Shown: piece by piece, positions 54,537-61,259 of the stretch
Layout of the letters: each line of letters opens with the position of its first letter
Numbering within the stretch: the first letter of the stretch is position 1
NCBI GenBank assembly: GCA_943370285.1
Contig: CALRQJ020000011.1
Location: forward strand, 81,925 to 145,924
DNA: 64,000 nucleotides
Direction of reading: 5' to 3'
Source of the DNA: CALRQJ02 sp943370285
GTDB lineage: Bacteria > Bacteroidota > Bacteroidia > Chitinophagales > Chitinophagaceae
The notes under the pieces: generated by a model
What the model saw: only the letters and a program-made list of their open reading frames with translations
The model's database searches: none
What the model was told of the DNA's origin: nothing
Program-made: the position numbers and the translations under genes

Positions 54537-55649
54537 TTATTTCTGATTGTCCTCGTCTGCAGGTTCGTCTTGCTTGGCTTGTTTTTTACGACCCGGCTTT
54601 TCAAACATTTTAGTAACAGTTTTAAAGAGACCTTTAAGTTTTTGTTTATTGATTTGTGCACCGCCTATATACACTACATTTTTTTCTTCATCTTCTGTTT
54701 CTAATGTGCGGTAAACGGTTGGTGTAATAACAGCAGTATTGTTAATACCATCAGCACTTGCAGCAGTGTATAATGTACTGGCTTCCGGCTTTTCAATTCT
54801 GTCTGCAATGTCTGGTTTAGCCGCCACAACAATATCTGTCTTTTTATTAGTAGTTACAGTTTTAGTAGGTGTAGTTACGGGTATATCTATAACAACTGCC
54901 GGAGATACTTTATCTTCTTTATTGGCCATCAGCGCATTTTGCTTAGCCGGTTGACTGGTTTTATTGACAGCTTGATATATAGATGATTGAGCATTTGTAG
55001 AAACAGGTGCAGTCATATCAGCAGGACCACTGATGACGGGCAATGTACTAGTAGCATTATCTTCAACAGGAATTGCTTGTTCTAGATTAGAATTATCTGT
55101 TGATGGTGTTGGTGTTGTGTTTACTGCTATCTCACTACCAATGGGGTTTTGTTGCGTTGGAGCAACCATCCAAATAGTAATACCGAAACCAATTACAACT
55201 GCAGCAGCGGCCATTCTCCACCAACGCATTACTACTACTTTCTCTTCTTTTCTATACAAACTTTCTTTGTCTTCAAACACTATTGTTTCTATCGGTAACA
55301 CTACTTTTTTGAAGCTGTCAAAAGCAGGCTGTACATCGGGATGTTGTAATACAAATTTTTCAGTCGCTGCACTTTCTTCTACAGATAATTCATGATCTAC
55401 ATAACTTAAAAAATAAGATTGACAGTTAGCCAAATTGATTAGCTCATTGTTGTGTTGTAATAATTGAGTTTTATCGTTGAAATAAATCGGTTCCGGCATC
55501 AAAGTGGCTTGTTGCAACATATCTAATTCTGTTTGCAAATCTGTATTGGCTGCAACAAAGGCTTCTACTGCTGTACGTTGAGTTGGCGACAACTCATTGT
55601 CTACATAGAGTAGAAAATATTCTTCGTAATTATGCCTATTAATATTCAT
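54537..55649 (-). CDS. anti-sigma-factor-like membrane protein with duplicated N-terminal motif
   Basis: A 370-residue protein. The N-terminal cytoplasmic part contains the same motif twice: YEEYFLLYVDNELSPTQR near residue 8 and CQSYFLSYVDHELSVEES near residue 77. The motif recalls the zinc-less anti-sigma domain of Bacteroidota regulators. One transmembrane helix (about 148-166, AAAAVVIGFGITIWMVA) leads to a long Thr/Pro/Ala-rich periplasmic part and a Lys-rich tail. The sigma gene lies 29 bases upstream, so this is its probable inhibitor. It lacks a FecR domain, hence it is not a FecI/FecR pair. Confidence 0.78.
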   Translation of the reverse strand: MNINRHNYEEYFLLYVDNELSPTQRTAVEAFVAANTDLQTELDMLQQATLMPEPIYFNDKTQLLQHNNELINLANCQSYFLSYVDHELSVEESAATEKFVLQHPDVQPAFDSFKKVVLPIETIVFEDKESLYRKEEKVVVMRWWRMAAAAVVIGFGITIWMVAPTQQNPIGSEIAVNTTPTPSTDNSNLEQAIPVEDNATSTLPVISGPADMTAPVSTNAQSSIYQAVNKTSQPAKQNALMANKEDKVSPAVVIDIPVTTPTKTVTTNKKTDIVVAAKPDIADRIEKPEASTLYTAASADGINNTAVITPTVYRTLETEDEEKNVVYIGGAQINKQKLKGLFKTVTKMFEKPGRKKQAKQDEPADEDNQK

Positions 55650-55678
55650 GATTCAAATGTTGTGATTTACCAATCTTG

Positions 55679-56164
55679 TTACATTACATTTTCAGCCTTT
55701 ACCAAATAGTCTCTTAAAGCTACCCTTGCTCGGTGTAAATACACTTTTACCTGACTTTCATTCAATCCCATTATTTGTCCAATTTCCTCATAGCTATACC
55801 CTTCATAATCTTTTAACATGACTAAGCTTTTTTGTGTTTCACTTAATCGATTCAAAGCTTCGTTTAATACCTTCTTTGCATTATGAACCGGCATCTGCTG
55901 TACTTTAGCATTTTCGTTGAAGTCCTCTTTTAGATGAATACGTTTTGTCTTTCTAATATGATCAATCATTTGATTGTACGCCACCGTAAACAAAAAAGAT
56001 TTGCTCTTATCGAACTCTACGCTATCTCTATTCCGCCACATTTTTTCAAATGCCGTTTGAATAATATCTCGGGCATCTTCTTCATGCCTCAAATTTTTTA
56101 GAATAAATCGGTACACATTATCAGCGTACAGATTTACACATTGATTGTATTGTTGTTCAGTCAT
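55679..56164 (-). CDS. ECF RNA polymerase sigma factor
   Basis: A 161-residue sigma-70 family factor of ECF type. Region 2 is in FILKNLRHEEDARDIIQTAF and KSFLFTVAYNQMIDHIRKTK; region 4 is in YEGYSYEEIGQIMGLNESQV followed by KVYLHRARVALRDYL. ATG 56164 (MTEQQYNQCVNLYADNVYRF) is preferred over the TTG at 56221, because it gives the usual ECF length. It starts an operon with an anti-sigma-like gene and a barrel gene, which suggests control by an envelope signal. Confidence 0.92.
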   Translation of the reverse strand: MTEQQYNQCVNLYADNVYRFILKNLRHEEDARDIIQTAFEKMWRNRDSVEFDKSKSFLFTVAYNQMIDHIRKTKRIHLKEDFNENAKVQQMPVHNAKKVLNEALNRLSETQKSLVMLKDYEGYSYEEIGQIMGLNESQVKVYLHRARVALRDYLVKAENVM

Positions 56165-56278
56165 TGCAGTCGGGTCTAAAATTTGTTTGCCTGTGAGAAG
56201 CGTTGGAGTTTGCCATTCCAACAGCTTCTTTATTTGTACGTATATCTGTTTAAAAGGTTACAGCTATTTTAAAAATAA

Positions 56279-56479
56279 TTAGCGAATCTGTGCCGTAATT
56301 CTGGTAAACTGCACCATTCTATAGCCTGCCTCAAATGCGTTTGCCGATTCATCATTATATTTCGACTCTAGAAATGAGTTACTTGACCTTTTATTTACTA
56401 AAACAAATAGCCCTACAGCCACCACCAAAATCAAACACACAATAACTGGTAAACAGCGAAATAGTGGCTTTAGTAACAT
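56279..56479 (-). CDS. possible small single-pass membrane protein
   Basis: A 66-residue frame with one strong hydrophobic helix (residues 10-29, LPVIVCLILVVAVGLFVLVN) and a short polar tail. No family was recognised and no promoter is clear. It lies 115 bases before the sigma gene on the same strand and could be its regulator or just chance. Coding is plausible because there is no longer frame on the other strand. Confidence 0.4.
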   Translation of the reverse strand: MLLKPLFRCLPVIVCLILVVAVGLFVLVNKRSSNSFLESKYNDESANAFEAGYRMVQFTRITAQIR

Positions 56480-56532
56480 GCTATTTTTTTAACTTATTAC
56501 GCTTTGGCTAGAAAAAAGTTACAGCTAACGTA

Positions 56533-56567
56533 AAAAAAAGCACCTTTCGATGTTGAAAGATGCTTTT
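56533..56567 (-). terminator. intrinsic terminator of the outer-membrane barrel gene
   Basis: AAAAGCA-CTTTC (56537-56549) pairs with GAAAG-TGCTTTT (56555-56567), and a long T-run follows on the minus strand. It lies 27 bases past the stop. Confidence 0.85.
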
Positions 56568-56593
56568 GTATTAACCAAAAACCACTGCTTACA

Positions 56594-59044
56594 TTATTGG
56601 CCAATTCCGCCACCTCCGCCATTCACTCTTTTGGCTTCTTCTTCTAAACTATTTTTACGTTGACGAGCTGCTTTCACTTGATTGCTACCAAAACGCCATG
56701 TAAAATTGAGTCTGAACTGACGGCTTTCCCATCCACCACTTGCGGTTAAACGCTGACCGGCAAAATTGCTGATACCTCTCCAACGCATGGTTTGAAAAAT
56801 ATCACTCACCGAAGCTTTGATATTACCTTTTCCTTTTAAAACTGTTTTTTGGAATCCACCATCTAAACTCCACATGGCTTTACTTTCAAATGTTCCTTGC
56901 CAAATAGAAGGGGATGAATACCAACCGCTCAATTCACCTGTCCAACCCTTACCTAATTTGAAACTGTGCTGAGAATAAATATTATAAGCAAAAACATCTA
57001 AATCTATTGTTCTACCTGTTCCAAAATCGGCTTTATAGTGACTATAATAAGTGTTCAAATTAGCAAACCCACTATACCATTTGTATTGAAAAGGATAACT
57101 GATATTTAAACTAGCAATGTCTTGTGTAGCTAGGTTTTTCTTGGTGATAAAACTCTTGGACTTTTCTGCCGTATCAATTAATTGCGTAAACACATCGTTT
57201 ACATGACTATAATTTAACGTGGTAGTTAATTTATATTTATACGTATTGGTTAAACTAAAACTATTGGTGTACTGTGGTCTCAAATCGGTATTACCTTTTT
57301 GAAAAGTATATTCATCTAATTTAAATTCAAATGGATTCAAATCTTGATATGCCGGACGGTCAATGCGTTTGCTATAACTCAAACTCCACTGGCTCATCGG
57401 ATTTTTATTAAACGTTACCGCAGCACTTGGAAAAAAGTCGGTGTAGTTGCGTTTAAAGGTAGAATCAAAGCCCACATAATTGCCGGCAGTTTGCTTATAC
57501 CCAACAGAAGTACCTGTGATATTGGTATTCTCCATTCGCAAACCTGCCTGAATCATAAACCCTTTAAATGCTCTATTGTAATTGGCATATAATGCATTTA
57601 CATTCTCTTTATAGTTAAAAGCATTACTTCGTAATGTATCTTTTATTTTTCCGTTGGTAAATACATTAAAACGCTGAAAATCATTCATCGTTTCTACTAC
57701 CGATACTTTACCACCCAAACCTAGTTTTCCTTTCTTAAAATTTTGTTCATAATCAGCCTTAATACTGTAGATGTCAATATTGGTAGGTGCAATCATGTTA
57801 TAGATATTCTGTCCAGTAATGGTTGTACCAGCAGGATTATAATAATAATTGGGCTGCATTTGATCACTCTTAATTCTGAACAATCCATAATCTGCATCTA
57901 CATTCAACTCTCTACCCGTAGTATCGATATAACGGTAGTTTAGGTTGAAGTTGGCATTGTCTCTATTACTTGCACTGCTGTTATCAGCCACTAAAATTCT
58001 GTTCACAACTCCGGTGGGCAAATAAGAAATTGGTGTACGACTTATATTGCCCATTGAATTATCAGAAAGATTACCATTCACCATCACACCGATAGTGTTT
58101 TTTTTGTCGATGTAATAATCTGCACCTACTTTAAATCCATGGCTTTCGTTGCTGTTACGCATAGTGCCTTTTTGATCGAACAAGGTATCTAACACACTGC
58201 GATACAACTTCATGAAGCTTTCGTTCAAGCCACGATTGTAGTTGTAATTACCAAATACATTTAATTTTTTTCCTCTATTGTTTAAGGACAATCCGGCATT
58301 GTATTTACTGTAAATACCAACATTATAACCGGTAGTCAATGAACCGTTAGTGCCAAATGATTTATTCTTTTTTAAGCGGATATTGATGATACCGGCATTA
58401 CCTGCTGCATCGTATTTAGCAGATGGATTGGTAATGATTTCGATGGCTTCAATTTGATTGCTTTGCAAGGTTCTTAAATAATCACTCAAATCTTTACCAG
58501 ACAATGGTGATGGCCTTCCATCTATATACACTTGTACGCCATTCTTTCCGCTTAAACTTAAATTATCATCTTTATCTACCAATACGCCGGGTGATTTACG
58601 CAATAATTCCAATGCATCTTGTCCGGCAGCGTTGATGGTATTTTCTACATTCAAAATGGTTTTATCTGCCTTCACTTCAATCATTGGTTTTTTAGCCGTT
58701 ACCACCACGTCTTTCAAAGCAGATGCAGGTTTTGAAATAACCAGTTCAGGCATTGTTACAGCAGATTCATTAAAATCTACCACTGCAGAATAATTGGTTA
58801 CATAACCAACATACGAAGCACTCAACACATATTTTCCGGGTTTAATACCTGCAAAAACATATTGTCCTTCTTTATTGGTTACACTTAATTTAACCAAAGT
58901 AGAGTCTTTGGCTTTTAATAAAGAAACAGAAGCGTTGCTAATGGCTTTACCATTGCCATCTTTTACAAAGCCCGATAATTGTTGTGCACTGACCGAAAAT
59001 GCGGTTAGTAGGATAGATAAACTAATAAGTAATATTTTGCTCAT
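56594..59044 (-). CDS. TonB-receptor-like outer-membrane beta-barrel protein (CarboxypepD_reg + OMP_b-brl_3)
   Basis: An 816-residue exported protein; the start at 59044 (MSKILLISLSILL) puts a normal signal peptide first. A carboxypeptidase-regulatory-like domain (SGFVKDGNGKAISNASVSLL) is followed by a plug-like segment (LELLRKSPGVLVDKDDNLSL, YIDGRPSPL, IITNPSAKYDAAGNAGIINI) and about 600 residues of long beta strands. After the last aromatic strand (FRLNFTWRFGSNQ) a basic, Gly-rich tail follows. Such barrels are often regulated by nearby ECF sigma systems, but no SusD or FecR partner is adjacent. Confidence 0.88.
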   Translation of the reverse strand: MSKILLISLSILLTAFSVSAQQLSGFVKDGNGKAISNASVSLLKAKDSTLVKLSVTNKEGQYVFAGIKPGKYVLSASYVGYVTNYSAVVDFNESAVTMPELVISKPASALKDVVVTAKKPMIEVKADKTILNVENTINAAGQDALELLRKSPGVLVDKDDNLSLSGKNGVQVYIDGRPSPLSGKDLSDYLRTLQSNQIEAIEIITNPSAKYDAAGNAGIINIRLKKNKSFGTNGSLTTGYNVGIYSKYNAGLSLNNRGKKLNVFGNYNYNRGLNESFMKLYRSVLDTLFDQKGTMRNSNESHGFKVGADYYIDKKNTIGVMVNGNLSDNSMGNISRTPISYLPTGVVNRILVADNSSASNRDNANFNLNYRYIDTTGRELNVDADYGLFRIKSDQMQPNYYYNPAGTTITGQNIYNMIAPTNIDIYSIKADYEQNFKKGKLGLGGKVSVVETMNDFQRFNVFTNGKIKDTLRSNAFNYKENVNALYANYNRAFKGFMIQAGLRMENTNITGTSVGYKQTAGNYVGFDSTFKRNYTDFFPSAAVTFNKNPMSQWSLSYSKRIDRPAYQDLNPFEFKLDEYTFQKGNTDLRPQYTNSFSLTNTYKYKLTTTLNYSHVNDVFTQLIDTAEKSKSFITKKNLATQDIASLNISYPFQYKWYSGFANLNTYYSHYKADFGTGRTIDLDVFAYNIYSQHSFKLGKGWTGELSGWYSSPSIWQGTFESKAMWSLDGGFQKTVLKGKGNIKASVSDIFQTMRWRGISNFAGQRLTASGGWESRQFRLNFTWRFGSNQVKAARQRKNSLEEEAKRVNGGGGGIGQ

Positions 59045-59211
59045 AATGGTTGTTTTGCTGTAATTAGTGTGCGAAGCTATTTTCATATTACAGAAAAATG
59101 GGGCCGTATATATTAACGGTGAAATAAGACTACAAGTGGTGAAAGCTGATGTGATAACCCATCACACAACACAAAAACTAACAGTCGTTCTTATCCAAAA
59201 CACAATCCCCT

Positions 59212-59219
59212 TACCTTTG
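59212..59219 (+). promoter_or_regulatory. -7 promoter element of kbl (TACCTTTG)
   Basis: TACCTTTG fits TAnnTTTG and ends 22 bases before the kbl ATG. Confidence 0.5.
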
Positions 59220-59241
59220 CTGCTCTAAACCTGCCAAGATT

Positions 59242-60429
59242 ATGAATGAAAGTTTTGTAGCCCGAATTAAAGCGGAATTAGCCGAGATTGATACTGCCGG
59301 CCTTACCAAGAAAGAACGCATTATTACCAGTGCACAAGGACCTGAGATTGAAGTAGGCGGAAAAACGGTATTGAACTTTTGTGCCAACAACTATTTGGGT
59401 TTATCGGCTCATCCCAAAGTAATTGAGGCAGCACATCAAGCCATTGACACACATGGTTATGGTATGAGTAGTGTTCGTTTTATCTGCGGTACGCAAGACA
59501 TTCACAAAGAACTGGAACAAAAACTAGCCGATTTTTTAGGTACAGAAGATACCATTTTATACGCTGCAGCATTCGATGCCAACGGTGGAGTATTTGAACC
59601 TTTGTTTAATGAACAAGATGCCATAATTAGTGATGCTTTAAACCATGCTTCTATTATTGATGGGGTGAGATTGTGTAAAGCACAACGTTACCGTTATGAG
59701 CATAACAATATGGAAGATTTGGAAGCCAAGCTAAAAGAATCGGCTCATTTACGCAGCCGTATTATTGTTACCGATGGTAGTTTTAGTATGGATGGAACCA
59801 TTGCACAATTGGATAAAATTTGTGATTTAGCCAATCAATACGATGCGATTGTAATGATTGATGAATGCCATAGCAGTGGATTCTTAGGCAAAACCGGTCG
59901 TGGTACACATGAATACCGTGGTGTGATGGGCAGAATTGATATCATCACCGGCACTTTAGGTAAAGCATTAGGCGGAGCAAGTGGCGGTTTTACCAGTGGT
60001 AGAAAAGAAATCATTGAAATGCTGAGACAGCGCAGCCGACCTTATTTATTCAGCAATACAGTTGCTCCTTCAATTGTTGGTGCATCTATTGCAGTGTTGG
60101 ATATGCTAACCGAAACAACCGATTTAAGAGATAAATTAGAATACAATACCCGTTATTTCAGAGACAATATGACGGCAGCAGGTTTTGACATTAAACCCGG
60201 CGACCATCCTATTGTGCCCATTATGTTGTATGATGCCGTGTTAGCCCAAAACTTTGCCGCCGCATTATTGGACGAAGGCGTTTATGTGATTGGCTTCTTC
60301 TTCCCTGTTGTGCCTAAAGGCCAAGCCAGAATAAGAGTACAATTAAGCGCCGCCCATGAACAAGACCATTTAGACAAAGCCATTGCAGCTTTTACCAAAG
60401 TGGGGAAGGAATTGGGGGTGATCAAATAG
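59242..60429 (+). CDS. kbl: glycine C-acetyltransferase (2-amino-3-ketobutyrate CoA ligase)
   Basis: A 395-residue PLP enzyme of the alpha-oxoamine synthase family, cleaving 2-amino-3-ketobutyrate with CoA to glycine and acetyl-CoA in threonine breakdown. The PLP lysine is Lys241 in TGTLGKALGGASGG. Other signatures are NFCANNYLGLSAHPKVIEAA, DALNHASIIDGVRL and VMIDECHSSGFLGKTGRGTH. The length equals the E. coli enzyme. Threonine dehydrogenase (tdh) is not adjacent. An alternative in this family is serine palmitoyltransferase, but the N-terminus and motifs fit Kbl better. Confidence 0.93.
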   Translation: MNESFVARIKAELAEIDTAGLTKKERIITSAQGPEIEVGGKTVLNFCANNYLGLSAHPKVIEAAHQAIDTHGYGMSSVRFICGTQDIHKELEQKLADFLGTEDTILYAAAFDANGGVFEPLFNEQDAIISDALNHASIIDGVRLCKAQRYRYEHNNMEDLEAKLKESAHLRSRIIVTDGSFSMDGTIAQLDKICDLANQYDAIVMIDECHSSGFLGKTGRGTHEYRGVMGRIDIITGTLGKALGGASGGFTSGRKEIIEMLRQRSRPYLFSNTVAPSIVGASIAVLDMLTETTDLRDKLEYNTRYFRDNMTAAGFDIKPGDHPIVPIMLYDAVLAQNFAAALLDEGVYVIGFFFPVVPKGQARIRVQLSAAHEQDHLDKAIAAFTKVGKELGVIK

Positions 60430-60469
60430 TTCATCTAATACTTTATTTTTCGTTTAATTTTATAGCATA

Positions 60470-60748
60470 ATGAACCAGCAGCTATATCAATTTTTTTTGG
60501 ACAACAATATTTTTGCTCAAGTTGGAGTGGAAAAAATCGGTGTATTTGGTTCATACAGCCGAGGAGAAAAATATAATGATATAGATTTATTGCTCGATGA
60601 AGACCCGGGATACCAGAAAAGAGAATTACTAAAAAATATTGTTGAACAGCAGATGCATGTGCCTTGCGATGTAGTGGTAAAAGATAAACTGGAGCCCATC
60701 ATTTTATACTACATCAATAAAGATTTAGTTTATGTCCAAGCCAACTAA
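60470..60748 (+). CDS. mntA: MNT-type nucleotidyltransferase antitoxin
   Basis: A 92-residue minimal nucleotidyltransferase. VFGSYSRGEKYNDIDLLLDE gives the G-S motif and the Asp-x-Asp metal site, and a later acid lies in CDVVVKD. The spacing is GS-x8-DxD, two residues shorter than the GS-x10-DxD described for MntA. In known pairs MntA inactivates the HEPN toxin by adding AMP residues near its active site. The HEPN gene overlaps its 3' end by 17 bases, so the two are translationally coupled. Confidence 0.85.
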   Translation: MNQQLYQFFLDNNIFAQVGVEKIGVFGSYSRGEKYNDIDLLLDEDPGYQKRELLKNIVEQQMHVPCDVVVKDKLEPIILYYINKDLVYVQAN

Positions 60749-61175
60749 ATCGCAATTGGTTTTCCTGCTGCGTATGTTGGAATATTGTGGCAAGATTAGT
60801 TTGTATGTAAAGGGATTTACTACGCAGCATGATTTTTTCAAACAAAACGACCAGTTGTATTTCAATGCATGCCTCACTTTATTGGTACAAACAGGGGAAC
60901 AAGCAACAAAATTAGATGCGGCTGTAAAAGATGACATTCCTGAAATACCTTGGCAACTCATCAAAGGTTTTAGAAATATTGCAGTGCATGAATACCAATA
61001 TGTTGATGCTGAAAAGGTGTTTATCATTTGTACTGTTCACATTCCTGCGTTACAACAACAGTTGGAAAGCTATATTAACACAGCAGTTAAAGCAAATAAT
61101 CTTTCCTTAATAGAGTTACAATTATCAAAAGATTCTCCGTTCTATTCCCATGTGCGGTTTGAAAAATTAATGTAG
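60732..61175 (+). CDS. hepT: HEPN-domain toxin
   Basis: A 147-residue all-helical HEPN protein. The ribonuclease motif R-x4-H-x-Y is intact in FRNIAVHEYQYVD. The earlier helices (LLRMLEYCGKISLYV, LTLLVQTGEQATKL) match the four-helix HEPN bundle. In MNT/HEPN pairs this is the RNA-cutting toxin held in check by MntA. It starts inside mntA and ends 84 bases before the WD40-caspase gene on the same strand. Family evidence is good; toxicity in this organism is inferred. Confidence 0.85.
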   Translation: MSKPTKSQLVFLLRMLEYCGKISLYVKGFTTQHDFFKQNDQLYFNACLTLLVQTGEQATKLDAAVKDDIPEIPWQLIKGFRNIAVHEYQYVDAEKVFIICTVHIPALQQQLESYINTAVKANNLSLIELQLSKDSPFYSHVRFEKLM

Positions 61176-61259
61176 ACAAAAGCATAATTGTATAAATACT
61201 CCAAACAGCGTATTTTTTGTTACATTATTTTCAATTAGTTTTAAGGAAATAATTTCTTT

